Origin: Streptomyces sp. SS1-1
GTDB lineage: Bacteria; Actinomycetota; Actinomycetes; Streptomycetales; Streptomycetaceae
Assembly: GCF_008973465.1 (NCBI RefSeq)
Contig: NZ_WBXN01000004.1
Location: 7,418,501 to 7,482,500, forward strand
Direction: 5' to 3'
Length of the DNA stretch: 64,000 nucleotides
The position numbers and the translations under genes are program-made. The notes under the pieces were generated by a model that did no database searches, was not told where the DNA came from, and saw only the letters and a list, made by a program, of their open reading frames with translations. Numbering within the stretch: position 1 is the stretch's first letter; each line of letters begins with the position of its first letter. This document shows, piece after piece, positions 8,375 through 17,164 of the stretch.

Positions 8375-9118
8375 ATGACGGTGTTGCTTGCCCAGATCAG
8401 CGACCTGCACCTGGACGGCACGGACAGGGCCACCGAACGGGCCGCCCGCGTCATGGACCACTTGCGGAATCTGCCGCACCCGGTGGACGCGCTCCTCGTC
8501 ACCGGGGACATCGCCGATCACGGTGCGGAGGCCGAGTACGAGGAAGCCGCCCGCCTTCTGACGGCTCCCTTCCCGGTGCTCACCTGCCCCGGCAACCACG
8601 ACGTCCGCCCGGCCTACCGCAAGGCCCTGCTCGGAGAGGCCCCCGACGACGGCCCGATCAACCGCGTCCACCACATCGCCGGGACCGCCATCCTGATGTG
8701 CGACTCGACCATTCCCGGCCGGGACGAGGGGCGACTCGACGCCGAGACGCTGGGCTGGATCGACGACCAGCTCACCGCACTGCCCGCCGGCACCCCAGCG
8801 CTCGTCGCCTTCCACCAACCGCCCGTCGAACTCCACCACCCCCTGCCCGACTCCGGCAGACTCGAACAGCCCGAGCAACTGGCCGCGCTGCTCGAGGCAC
8901 ACCCGCGGGTGGCCGCCGTCCTGACCGGCCACGCCCACACGGCCGCCGCCTCCACCTTCGCGAGCCGCCCCCTGATCGTCGGCCCCGCCATCACCTGGAC
9001 CCTGCGCCTGCCCTGGGAGGGCGACCACCCGGCCGACCGTGACCAGCCGCCCGCGCTGGCCTTCCACGTCCTGGACGACGACCGGCGCCTGACCACCCAC
9101 TACCGCGTGGTGCTCTGA
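8375..9118 (+). CDS. Metallophosphoesterase (calcineurin-like, CpdA-type)
   Basis: A 247-residue class III cyclic-nucleotide-phosphodiesterase-like protein. The metal-binding motifs are complete and ordered: DLHLDG (Asp10, His12), TGDIAD (Asp45), PGNHD (Asn74, His75), the single histidine in AFHQPP, and GHAHT near residue 190. Two metal ions should bind here for phosphoester hydrolysis in the cytoplasm. Cyclic AMP is the substrate of the best known relatives, but this is not proven by sequence. Likely regulated by the divergent CGNR protein. Confidence 0.85.
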   Translation: MTVLLAQISDLHLDGTDRATERAARVMDHLRNLPHPVDALLVTGDIADHGAEAEYEEAARLLTAPFPVLTCPGNHDVRPAYRKALLGEAPDDGPINRVHHIAGTAILMCDSTIPGRDEGRLDAETLGWIDDQLTALPAGTPALVAFHQPPVELHHPLPDSGRLEQPEQLAALLEAHPRVAAVLTGHAHTAAASTFASRPLIVGPAITWTLRLPWEGDHPADRDQPPALAFHVLDDDRRLTTHYRVVL

Positions 9119-9223
9119 CCGTGCCGTCCTCAGCGGACTCGCCGGTCCGGTCCGCTCAGCCCCGAAGGCGGGAACAAGGCGTGTACTGGTGGGGCTCGTG
9201 GGCCCCGGCAGGCGGACGGACCG

Positions 9224-10282
9224 TCACCCACCCACCTTCCCGGCATCGATGCGCTGCCCCCGCGTCGCGTCCACCACGATCGGGATGCCCTGGGGGATCC
9301 GCCCGTTCAGGCGGTCCATGAGGGACTTCACCGGGGGGAGTTCCCCGGGCGTACGGACGTGCACATACAGGGTGCGGGAGTTCGCGTCCACACTCGTGAC
9401 GGACGCACCCGGCTGGGAGGCCAGCCACTCCCTCGCCACGTCCTTGGTGCGGCCGGTCCACACGTTGAGCAGCAGTGTGGCGGCGGTGTTGGCCGCCAGC
9501 GGGACGAAGACGACGGCGAACAGCAGCGCCATGGCGGCCGACGTCCGGCCGGCGGGGCGTCCGGCCGCCCTGTCCGCCTCCGCCGCGTACCCGAGCGAGG
9601 CGAACACCACCATGCCGGCGAAGACCAGGGCGAAGAGGTTCGACACGAACAGCGCCAGTGATCCCAGCGCAAGCCATCCCGACAGCTTCCCCAGGCACAC
9701 CCCCGTCACCACCAGCGGCGGGACGAGCGAGATGGCGATGGCGACACCGGGGAGCACGGAGGCGACGTCCCGGCGGGCCAGGGCGATCGCGCCCGCCAGA
9801 CCGGTGGCGAGGGCGGCGACCAGGTCCATCAGGTCCGGCGAGGTCCGCGACGCGATCTGGCTGTTGGACAGCAGGTCGTAGTGGTCGGGCAGCGCCAGCG
9901 ACATGACCATCCCCAGGGCGACGGCGAGCAGACCCCCGAGGAGGACGACCATGACCGAGCCGGTACGGCGGCGCAGTACCGAGCCGAGGGCGATGCCCAT
10001 GATCGGCGTCGACAGCGGCGCGATGATCATGGCGCCGATCACGGTGGCCGTCGAGTCCGTCAACACGCCGGCGCCCGCGATGACCGCCGCCAGCGTCAGC
10101 ATCGTCCAGAAGGCCGACCGCTTGGACGTGGTGTCGCCGGAGCCGAGGACCAGATCCTCGGTCAGTTCGTCCAACGTCCGGCGCTGGGCGGCCGGCAGGA
10201 CACGGGCACGAACGCTGCTGAGCATGAGCCCAAACCAACCATGACGGGGCCGGGTGACCAGGGCAGGACACGGCGACGCCAC
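9224..10282 (-). CDS. DUF389-family integral membrane protein
   Basis: A 352-residue protein matching the DUF389 family: TLDELTEDLVLGSGDTTSKRSAFW precedes helix 1, then DSTATVIGAMIIAPLSTPIMGIALG, the family hallmark, followed by about five more membrane helices (to ~residue 275) and a soluble C-terminal domain (VTSVDANSRTLYVHVRTPGELP). Function of the family is unknown. The GTG at 10282 has a good GGGAGGT ribosome binding site eight bases upstream; an internal ATG at 10225 is the alternative start. It converges with the phosphoesterase gene. Confidence 0.82.
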   Translation of the reverse strand: MASPCPALVTRPRHGWFGLMLSSVRARVLPAAQRRTLDELTEDLVLGSGDTTSKRSAFWTMLTLAAVIAGAGVLTDSTATVIGAMIIAPLSTPIMGIALGSVLRRRTGSVMVVLLGGLLAVALGMVMSLALPDHYDLLSNSQIASRTSPDLMDLVAALATGLAGAIALARRDVASVLPGVAIAISLVPPLVVTGVCLGKLSGWLALGSLALFVSNLFALVFAGMVVFASLGYAAEADRAAGRPAGRTSAAMALLFAVVFVPLAANTAATLLLNVWTGRTKDVAREWLASQPGASVTSVDANSRTLYVHVRTPGELPPVKSLMDRLNGRIPQGIPIVVDATRGQRIDAGKVGG

Positions 10283-10336
10283 CGACCGGCACCTCCCGCC
10301 GAGCCTCGCCGGGAGGCCCCCGACCCCGCCGTCAGG

Positions 10337-10530
10337 TCACCCGGCGCTCCCGTCTCCCTCCCCCTGCGGACGCACACAGTGCCACCGGTGCCCGTCGGGG
10401 CCGTCCGAGGCGGCGGGGAACGCGGTGGCGCAGGCGTCGTCCGCCTTCCAGCAGCGGGTGCGGAAGGGGCACCCCGAGGGCGGGTTGGTGGCCGACGGCA
10501 CCGCACCACCCGGCCCAGGTACAGCACAAC
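10337..10530 (-). pseudogene. Remnant of oligopeptide ABC transporter ATP-binding protein (C-terminal tail)
   Basis: The reverse strand ending at a TGA (10337-10339) reads NPPSGCPFRTRCWKADDACAT...GHRWHC, the cysteine-rich C-terminal signature of OppF/DppF-type ATPases. Slightly upstream and in a different frame is VLYLGRVV, which resembles the conserved MYLGR(I/V)VE segment of the same family. The ATPase core is missing and the two pieces are joined by an internal deletion. It abuts the nanE remnant on the opposite strand at about 10530. Confidence 0.6.
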
Positions 10531-11070
10531 ACCCTGGTCCGGATGGCGCTGGCCGCCAAGGCCGGCGGAGCGGCGGCCGTCCGCGTCAACGACCCCGAGG
10601 TCGTGGCGGCGACGGTCGGCGCGGTCGACCTGCCCGTGATCGGCCCGTGGGAGGACGGCGACGACGGCGTCTTCACCACCCCCACGGTCCGCCACGCCCT
10701 CGCCCTCGTCACGCGGGCGCCACGGTCGTCGCCGCCGACGCCACCGCCCGCCCGCGCCCCGACGGCATCAGGTTCGCCTGCCTCGTCGACGCCGTGCACG
10801 CCGCCGGCGCCTTCGTCATGGCCGACGTCTCCACCCTCGACGAGGGCCGCGAAGCGGCCGAACAGGGCGCCGACTTCATGGGCATGCCCCTCTCCGGCTA
10901 CGTCCCCGGCTCCCCGATCCAGACGGCCCCGGACCCCGCCCTCATCACCGACCTGGCCGTCACGATCCCGGTCCCGGTGATCGCCGAGGGCCGCATCGCG
11001 ACGCCCGAGCAGGCCGCGGCGGCGCTGGCGGCCGGTGCGCACAGCGTCGTGGTGGGAACGGCCATCACTC
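10528..11070 (+). pseudogene. nanE: nanE remnant (N-acetylmannosamine-6-phosphate 2-epimerase)
   Basis: Two frames together give a NanE protein without its N-terminus. Frame one carries MALAAKAGGAAAVRVNDPE and VDLPVIGPWEDGDDGVFTTPT; after a shift near 10715-10740 the other frame continues VVAADATARPRPDG, FVMADVSTLDEG, LSGYVPGSP, VIAEGRIATPEQAAAALAAGAHSVVVGTAIT. These are the conserved blocks of the TIM-barrel epimerase of sialic acid breakdown. About 40 N-terminal residues are missing, and the C-terminus is cut where a membrane-protein fragment begins. Not functional. Confidence 0.7.
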
Positions 11071-11352
11071 CAGGCGATCTCCGCCGGACTGCTGCTGACC
11101 GCGTCCTACGGTGAGACGCTGCACAGCGTCGGAGCCCGCGTGATGTACGGGGCGGCGATGCTGTACGTGCTCGCCGCCGTATTGGCGTGGAAGCCGGGCG
11201 GCGGCTCGCCCCGGCCCATCCTGCACGCGTCAGGCTTCCTCGCCCTCGCCTCGGTCCAGGTGGTCCTGGGCATCGCGCACGTCCCGTCGGTCCATCTGCC
11301 CCTCGGGGTCCTGATGTTCGGGCTGAGCGTGCTGGTGCTGGCGCGGGTCTGA
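11071..11352 (+). pseudogene. 5'-truncated integral membrane protein fused behind nanE remnant
   Basis: From about 11068 one frame reads LQAISAGLLLTASYGETLHSVGARVMYGAAMLYVLAAVLAW and on through two more hydrophobic helices (ASVQVVLGIAHVPSVHLPLGVLMFGLSVLVL), the C-terminal three-quarters of a small four-helix membrane protein. Its expected start and first helix are absent; the sequence runs directly out of nanE in a different frame. An ATG at 11035 could still initiate a hybrid 105-residue product, but the first ten codons would come from nanE DNA. Confidence 0.5.
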
Positions 11353-11364
11353 CGCCGTCCGCCG

Positions 11365-12210
11365 TCACGGGCGTTCGTACAGCTGGAGGACACCGGCCAG
11401 GGAGAAGCATGCCGCGCCGAGGAAGGTGCCCCAGTTGGCGATGTCGGCGTTGACCAGGCTGCCCGTGGCGGGACGGGTGTAGGCGGCCAGCGCCGAGACC
11501 ATGAAGAGGACCGAGCCCAGTTGGTTCACGGCGACGATCCACCAGCCGAGGTCGCGGCGCCGCAGACAGGGCCAGGCGCGGTGGCAGATCTCGACGAAGC
11601 CCAGGTGGCCGGAGATCAGGAACAGCAGGCAGCCGACCACGTCCGGGGCCCAGATGAGCCGGTTGACCTGCTGCACGCTCAGGCCCTGCAGGAACGAGTC
11701 GAGCAGGTCGACGGCGAACACCAGCGTCCCGGCGAAGAGGATGAACGTACTGAGCCAGTCCACCCGCCCGGGCTCGTAGCTCCACCAGCGCCAGGCACGG
11801 GTGAACAGCCGGCCCTCACCGCCGGGTTCGTGACGCGGGGCGTTGACGACCTGGAGCAGGGAGGCATAGCCGCCGGTGTTGAAGAACAGGCCGCCGGCGA
11901 AGTAGATCGAGGCGCACGTGGTGGCGTCCCCGGAGCCGACCTGGGCGACCCCGGCACCGGCCGCGAACAGCGCGCCGCCGAGGACGAAGGCGATCGCCGC
12001 GATCGCGTTGAGCCTGCGCAGACGGCCCAACGCACGATCGTCACCGCTGACGCTTCGCCCGGCCGGTGCTCCGGACGGACCGGCCGTGAGGACACCCCGG
12101 CGCCGGGCCGGCCGCGACTCCCAGACGGCGGTACCGCCCCCGGGCGGCTGCCAGGTGAGCCGCGTCGTGAACGGCCCCGCGCCCTCGGCGCGCTGCTCGA
12201 CGGGTGTCAT
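11365..12210 (-). CDS. Multi-spanning membrane protein (YrhK-like)
   Basis: A 281-residue protein with a soluble N-terminal ~65 residues and about six hydrophobic helices: AIAAIAFVLGGALFAAGAGVA, ASIYFAGGLFFNTGGYASLLQVV, STFILFAGTLVFAVDLLD, VVGCLLFLISGHLGF, WWIVAVNQLGSVLFMVSALAAY and WGTFLGAACFSLAGVLQ. The FFNTGGYASLLQ and RRDLGWWIVAVNQLGS segments resemble YrhK-domain proteins. No catalytic or transport motif is visible. It converges with the membrane-protein fragment at 11352. Confidence 0.7.
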   Translation of the reverse strand: MTPVEQRAEGAGPFTTRLTWQPPGGGTAVWESRPARRRGVLTAGPSGAPAGRSVSGDDRALGRLRRLNAIAAIAFVLGGALFAAGAGVAQVGSGDATTCASIYFAGGLFFNTGGYASLLQVVNAPRHEPGGEGRLFTRAWRWWSYEPGRVDWLSTFILFAGTLVFAVDLLDSFLQGLSVQQVNRLIWAPDVVGCLLFLISGHLGFVEICHRAWPCLRRRDLGWWIVAVNQLGSVLFMVSALAAYTRPATGSLVNADIANWGTFLGAACFSLAGVLQLYERP

Positions 12211-12354
12211 GCGAGTGGGGTGGCGGCGTCACGGAACACGCGTCGACTCTGCCAGAACACGGGCCGCGGAACAGGGATTGCCCGGCGTCCATCCGTATGA
12301 CGCCCGCCGTCCGGCTCCACCGTCCCTCCGACCAGGAGAGCGGGCGACGACCGG

Positions 12355-13515
12355 TCAGGAAGTGGACCTCAAAGGCGGCGCCTGCCATGTCAGTGTGGGC
12401 GGCTGGAGCAGGGGCGGGGGCTCGGGCCCGGGGTCTTCGGTGTCGACGACTCCGGCGGTGGTGTGGTCGAAGCCGTCGGGCCAGCGGGTGTGCGCACTGG
12501 CCAGGGCGCCGGTCAGGCGTGCTCCGCCGAGGTCCGCGGTGCTCAGGTCGGTGCCGCGCAGGTCGGCCATACGGAGGTCGGCGCGGTGGAAGACCGCGCT
12601 GTGGGCGTCGGCCTTCCGCAGGTTGGCCTCGCGCAGGTCGGTCTCGGTGAAGTCCGCGTCACGCAGGTCGGTTTCCACCAGCTTGGCGCCCCGCAGGTCG
12701 GACAGGACGCACCGAGCGCGGCGGAGAACCGCGGTCGTGAGGTCGGCGTGCCGAAGGTTGACGGAGACCAGGGACGCCTGGGTCAGATTGGCGCGGTAGA
12801 ACCCCGCCGCCTCCATGCAGGAGCGGTCGAAGTTGACCTCGGGGAACCACAGTCCGTCGCAGTCGGCCCGGCGCAGGTCGGTGATGCTGAGGTTGACCCA
12901 GGACTGCTCCCGTCGCTGGCACAGCACGCCGAGCCCGGTCAGGGCGACCTGGGCGTCGGCGGAGCGGGTCTCCAGGGGCGCGATGTCGTTGATGGGCGTG
13001 TCCGCCACCGGCGCCTCCGGCCCGGCGGGTGGCCACGGCAGGTGGGTCCGCAGGTACGCGGCCTGGAGGGAGATGATGGCCTCCCGGTCGCGGGCGGACT
13101 GTTCCGCGATCCGCCACAGCGCGTGCAGCCCGCCGATGCGCACGTCCCGCTTGTCGCTGCCGAGCTGGTCGACGGCCCGGCTGAACCGATCGGTGACGTA
13201 GCCCTCCTGGGCGGCGCGCAAGCCGTCCTGACTCACCCGCAGTTGCCGCCAGGTGGCGTACGCGCCGAAGAGCACGACCAGACCGCCGACCACCTGCAGC
13301 AGCGTCGTACGGACGTCGTTGACCGCCGTCAGACGATCCTCCGCGGCGACGCTCGCCCCACCGAGATCGTGGTCCACCACCGCGCCCGGCAGTACGACGA
13401 ACAGCGTGCCCAGCGCGACCAGTCCCGCCCCGGCCAGCAGACCCGCGGCCACACGGCGCCTGACCGGCCCGTCGTGCCACCGCCGCCGCCCGCCGTCCGG
13501 TTCCCCCCAGTCCAT
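12355..13515 (-). CDS. Pentapeptide-repeat membrane protein
   Basis: A 386-residue protein. Two N-terminal transmembrane segments (about residues 24-46, VAAGLLAGAGLVALGTLFVVL, and 73-90, LLQVVGGLVVLFGAYAT) are followed by a helical linker (YVTDRFSRAVDQLGSD, typical of this family) and a C-terminal pentapeptide-repeat beta-helix from about residue 225: repeated A(D/N)L-x-x units such as RANLT, RHADLTTAV, LRDADFTET, LREANLRKA, RADLRMADLRG. Such proteins are probably membrane-anchored scaffolds. Start is ATG 13515. Confidence 0.82.
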   Translation of the reverse strand: MDWGEPDGGRRRWHDGPVRRRVAAGLLAGAGLVALGTLFVVLPGAVVDHDLGGASVAAEDRLTAVNDVRTTLLQVVGGLVVLFGAYATWRQLRVSQDGLRAAQEGYVTDRFSRAVDQLGSDKRDVRIGGLHALWRIAEQSARDREAIISLQAAYLRTHLPWPPAGPEAPVADTPINDIAPLETRSADAQVALTGLGVLCQRREQSWVNLSITDLRRADCDGLWFPEVNFDRSCMEAAGFYRANLTQASLVSVNLRHADLTTAVLRRARCVLSDLRGAKLVETDLRDADFTETDLREANLRKADAHSAVFHRADLRMADLRGTDLSTADLGGARLTGALASAHTRWPDGFDHTTAGVVDTEDPGPEPPPLLQPPTLTWQAPPLRSTS

Positions 13516-13619
13516 GGGCAGGCAGCCTAGGCGTCGCCCGGAAGACGATCAAGGGCGCTGAGCGCCGGCCCGACGCGTGCGAACCTCCGCGCGGGCTCGC
13601 CGAGTTGCTTCCGGCCGGG

Positions 13620-15206
13620 TCAGATGACGCGGAACAGATCGGCGGCCGCGTGGACGTCCGTGAGGTCCTCGATGGAGCGCAGGTTGTCGCACAAGGCGTC
13701 CAGGACCGAGACCGCGGCGGCCGCGGGCGGCACTCCGACGGCGGCCCCGAAGACCCGGAAGCCCAGCCGGCGCTTGGTCTCCCTCCACTGGCGCATCCAC
13801 GTCTCGGTGACGTCGCAGTCGTCGTCGGTGATCATCACGATGTCGCCGCGGGACCGGGACGCGTCGTCGAACTCCTGCTGCAACAGGTCGGCCGCCGCAC
13901 TCAGCGGTCTCTGATAGTCCGTGCCACCGCCGAGGAAGGTCTCCGCGAACTCCAGGACGCGCTCGACAGGAGCCGGCCCGTCGGCCGGGAAGCGGAACAC
14001 CTGGAGCTTGTCGGCGGCGGAGAACAGGATGCCGACGAAGTCCCGCCGGGCGTGGCGGGCCTGGTCGAGGAGCGCCAGGGCACACCCCTTGGCCCACGCC
14101 TCCCTGGTGACGCCGCCGGGGCCCGCCTCGTACATGGAGTGCGAGGTGTCGACGCACGCGATGATCGCGCCGCGCCCCGACGTCTGGTCGCCCCGGCTGT
14201 CGTACAGCATGAGTTCCCCGGCGGCGTAGCGCGCGGCGAAGACGGCACGCAGTTCCGGCAGGCCGAGGTGGGCCAGTTCGGAGGGGACGATGCGGGAGAG
14301 GTCGTTGCCGAGGGTGACGCCGATCAGTTCGCCGCTGGTGTGCTCCACCTTGCGGGCGCGTTCGCCGCGGGCCATCTGCCGGAAGCGGCCGATCAGGTCG
14401 GCCCACTGGGCGAGGTGGCTGGAGGACAGCCGCTCGGCGAGCCGCAGGCGTTCGGCGAAGGGCATCCGCTCCGTCTGGCCGGGGCCCACACCCCACGCCC
14501 GCATCAGGTCGGCTTCCTTGCGTGCGGCCGTGGCGGCCCGCGCCGCTGCCGCATGGGAGACGGCGCGGAGGCCGGGGGCGGCAGCGGCCAGGGCCTGCGT
14601 GGCGGTGTTCATGGCCTGTTGAGCTGCCGCGCGGGCCGCCTCGGCGGCTTGCCGAAGGGTGTGGCTGTCCGGCTCCACCTGGCCCGGGTCCACCTGCCCC
14701 TGGTCCGCCTGCCGCAGCGCCTCCGCCGCATCCGCTGCCGCCCTCTCGGCAGCCAGCTGGGCCCGCCCGGCCTCCTCGGCCCGGCTCTGGGCCTCGTCGG
14801 CGCCTTCCAGGATGCGGCGCAGCGCGGGCGCCAGGGCGAGTACGGACACGGCGGCGGCGTACGGATCGCCGGCTGTCGTCCGCTGCAGTTCGGCGAACTC
14901 CGGCGGCTCCATCAGCGAGGTGAGGACGCAGTGGTTGACCAGCCGGGTGGGGGCCAGCGTCGCGGGGTCGCGCAGCCGTGGCCGGGCTCGATAGGCGGCC
15001 AGGAACACGTCGGTCAGCAGGTCGGCCGCGCCTTCGTGGCGGGCGCGCAGCTCCGCGGCCAGATCGCGCAGGGCCGTCGACTGGGCGCGGGTGTCCTGCC
15101 ATGTGGCGATGTCGAAGCGGTCCGCGACCACGGTCAGCGTGTGCCGCTGCACGGGAGAGGCGGGCGGGGTCGTCGGCGGGTCGGAGCCGGGCGGTGTGTC
15201 GGTCAC
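13620..15206 (-). CDS. VWA-domain protein, ViaA-like partner of MoxR ATPase
   Basis: A protein of about 528 residues. A long helical, alanine-rich N-terminal part (with the GQVDPGQVEPDS linker) precedes a CoxE/ViaA-type von Willebrand A domain. The metal-ion-dependent adhesion site begins DTSHSM (Asp ~353) and continues with GGGTDYQRPL and MITDDDCDVTE. It lies 56 bp downstream of the MoxR ATPase gene on the same strand, the usual arrangement for a AAA+/VWA chaperone pair. GTG 15206 and an upstream TTG at 15242 are both possible starts; neither has a strong ribosome binding site. Confidence 0.82.
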   Translation of the reverse strand: MTDTPPGSDPPTTPPASPVQRHTLTVVADRFDIATWQDTRAQSTALRDLAAELRARHEGAADLLTDVFLAAYRARPRLRDPATLAPTRLVNHCVLTSLMEPPEFAELQRTTAGDPYAAAVSVLALAPALRRILEGADEAQSRAEEAGRAQLAAERAAADAAEALRQADQGQVDPGQVEPDSHTLRQAAEAARAAAQQAMNTATQALAAAAPGLRAVSHAAAARAATAARKEADLMRAWGVGPGQTERMPFAERLRLAERLSSSHLAQWADLIGRFRQMARGERARKVEHTSGELIGVTLGNDLSRIVPSELAHLGLPELRAVFAARYAAGELMLYDSRGDQTSGRGAIIACVDTSHSMYEAGPGGVTREAWAKGCALALLDQARHARRDFVGILFSAADKLQVFRFPADGPAPVERVLEFAETFLGGGTDYQRPLSAAADLLQQEFDDASRSRGDIVMITDDDCDVTETWMRQWRETKRRLGFRVFGAAVGVPPAAAAVSVLDALCDNLRSIEDLTDVHAAADLFRVI

Positions 15207-15262
15207 GGTGCGCAGTCCTGGAGCCGGGGGGAAGAAGGTCAAGGGCCGGAGGTGGGGGAGTG

Positions 15263-16465
15263 TCAGGGCTGGGCGTCCACCATGCTGGTGTCCAGACCGA
15301 GGGCCTCCGTGAGCACGCGGGCCCGCACCGCCCGCTGGCGGAGTGTCACGCGGTCGATCGTGGTCGTGGAACGACCGGCGCCCGCTGCCTCCGTACGCAG
15401 CTGCTCCAGACGCTTCCCGGCTGTGGCGAGCTTGTTGTGGGCGTTCTTGATGACCCAGTCGCTCAGCGCCTCACGGGACTGACCGGCCATGGCGTCGAGT
15501 TGCGTCTCCAACTCGTCGAGGGTGTCGGCCAGGTCGAGCGCCTCCTTCGCGTCCGGGTTCACCAGGTGCAGCACTTCCCGCTCGACGACGGGGCGTTCGG
15601 CGGGGGAGTTCCACAACACGTGGGTCAGCACCGGCAGGTCGGTCTCGGTGACCTCCGGGCGGCCGTCTACATACGCCGATGCCTGGAGCAGACCGACCGC
15701 CTGCCGCCAGCGTCGGTCGGAGGCGATGAGTTCCTTGCGCCGCAACGCGGCCCGCAGGGTGCAGACGGCGTCGACCATGGCGTCGGGGACCTCGATCGCC
15801 GGGACCGCCTTCGTGACGGCGTCCTGCAACTCGGCGAGCTGGATCGTCGTCGGGGCGGAGACCGGCGCCGGTGCGCGGACGGCGGAGCGGACCAGGGCGG
15901 CGAAGTTCGAGGGGTCGGTCAGGTAACCGACCTCGATCCGCACCAGCAGGCGGTCGTAGATGGCGGCCGCGTCCTCCTCGTCCGGCAGCTCGTTGCTCGC
16001 GGTGATGGCTCCGATCAGAGGGCACCGGATCGGCTCGCCGCCGTTCTCCGGGTGGTAGATCCGCTCGTTGAGGTAGCCCAGCGTCTCGTTCAGTGCCGCC
16101 GTCGAGCACTTGAATATCTCGTCGATGAACGCGACATGGGCGGTCGTGGCGCGGCCCTCGTAGACCTGGCGGTACTCGCCCCGGGCCAGGGCGCCGACGT
16201 CGATGGGGCCGAACATCCTGGTGGGAGCCGTGAACTTGGACAGCAGGATCTCCCAGTAGGAGGCGCCCTCGACCCGGCCGGTGAGTTCCCGGGCGAGCTC
16301 GGACTTCGCCGTGCCGGGCGGGCCGAGCAACAGGGAGTGCCGGCCGGCGAGCAACGTCACCACGAGGGTGCGCACCACGTCGTCCCGTTCGTAGAAGCGC
16401 TCCGACAGCTCGCCGATGATCGTCCGCAGCTTCCCTGCGGTGGCCTGCGCGTCGGCTTCACTCAT
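15263..16465 (-). CDS. MoxR-family AAA+ ATPase, RavA-like
   Basis: A 400-residue AAA+ ATPase. Walker A is GPPGTAKS (48-55), Walker B is FIDEI (113-117), sensor I lies in ITASNELPDEEDAAAIYDRLLVRIEV with the arginine finger region after it. The segments APTRMFGPIDVGAL and NETLGYLNER are diagnostic of the RavA branch of MoxR proteins. It lacks a long C-terminal LARA-like extension compared with E. coli RavA (about 100 residues shorter). It should act as a hexameric chaperone together with the VWA protein encoded next. The upstream region contains two tandem-repeat arrays. Confidence 0.86.
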   Translation of the reverse strand: MSEADAQATAGKLRTIIGELSERFYERDDVVRTLVVTLLAGRHSLLLGPPGTAKSELARELTGRVEGASYWEILLSKFTAPTRMFGPIDVGALARGEYRQVYEGRATTAHVAFIDEIFKCSTAALNETLGYLNERIYHPENGGEPIRCPLIGAITASNELPDEEDAAAIYDRLLVRIEVGYLTDPSNFAALVRSAVRAPAPVSAPTTIQLAELQDAVTKAVPAIEVPDAMVDAVCTLRAALRRKELIASDRRWRQAVGLLQASAYVDGRPEVTETDLPVLTHVLWNSPAERPVVEREVLHLVNPDAKEALDLADTLDELETQLDAMAGQSREALSDWVIKNAHNKLATAGKRLEQLRTEAAGAGRSTTTIDRVTLRQRAVRARVLTEALGLDTSMVDAQP

Positions 16466-16500
16466 GTGTGTTCTTCACGGCTCCATGGTCGAGGGTGGCT

Positions 16501-16581
16501 CTGGGCGCTCTGGGCGCTCTGGGCGCTCTGGGCGCTCTGGGCGCTGTGGGGGTCGTGGGTGCTGTGGGTGTCGTGGGGACT
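16501..16581. repeat. 9-bp tandem array (CTGGGCGCT) upstream of MoxR gene
   Basis: Five perfect copies of CTGGGCGCT occupy 16501-16545 and four degenerate 9-bp copies (GTGGGGGTC, GTGGGTGCT and so on) follow to 16581. The array starts 35 bp before the MoxR start codon, so it lies in the leader or promoter region. Confidence 0.85.
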
Positions 16582-16652
16582 GATCGCACGGTTCTCGAAC
16601 ATATCCGGCGGGACGATGAGCGCGGGCCGGTTCCGGACAGCGGGCGCGTTCG

Positions 16653-16694
16653 GTGCCGGGTGTCGGGTGCCGGGTGCCAGGTGCCGGGTGCCGG
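16653..16694. repeat. 7-bp tandem array (GTGCCGG)
   Basis: Six 7-bp units, four perfect GTGCCGG and two with one change, lie just downstream of the HxlR regulator gene (which ends at 16715 on the reverse strand). Confidence 0.8.
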
Positions 16695-16714
16695 AGAGGA
16701 CCGCGGCCGGAGGA

Positions 16715-17107
16715 CTACCGCCCCGACGGCCTGCCGTCGTACTCCTGCTGGGCGGACAGGACCTCGTCGCTGTGCTCGACCGTCCAGTCGTACAGGCGCG
16801 TGAAGGGTTCCCGGAAGGACTCGCCGAGCGGGGTGAGGGAGTACTCCACGCCGACGGGCGAGGTCTCCAGCACGCGGCGCCGGATCAGGCCGTTGCGCTC
16901 GAGTCTGCGCAGCGTCTGCGTCAGCACCCGCTGCGTGACGCCCTCCAGCTGCCGCTTGATGTCGTTGAACCGCGTCGGCTGCTCCAGGACCGCCAGCACC
17001 ATCATCGACCACTTGTCGGCGATCTGGTCGAGGATGGGCCGGCTCGGGCACTCGGCGCTGAAGCGCGGCATGGGGCGGGGCGTCAGGGACGTGGCGTCGG
17101 TATCCAT
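16715..17107 (-). CDS. HxlR-family winged-helix regulator
   Basis: A 130-residue regulator with the HxlR signature: SAECPSRPILDQIADKWSMMVLAVL (conserved cysteine for redox or electrophile sensing), then the helix-turn-helix RFNDIKRQLEGVTQRVLTQTLRRLERNGLIRR and the wing VLETSPVGVEYSLTPLGESF. HxlR proteins typically bind as dimers and respond to aldehydes, quinones or disulfide stress. It is divergent from an enoyl-CoA hydratase gene, with inverted and direct repeats in the 107-bp gap. ATG 17107 follows AAGGA; a GTG one codon earlier is equally possible. Confidence 0.85.
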   Translation of the reverse strand: MDTDATSLTPRPMPRFSAECPSRPILDQIADKWSMMVLAVLEQPTRFNDIKRQLEGVTQRVLTQTLRRLERNGLIRRRVLETSPVGVEYSLTPLGESFREPFTRLYDWTVEHSDEVLSAQQEYDGRPSGR

Positions 17108-17164
17108 CACGATCCTTGGTTGTCGAAAAGTGCGTTATTGACCGTCCTCGACGCAGAGCCGAGG

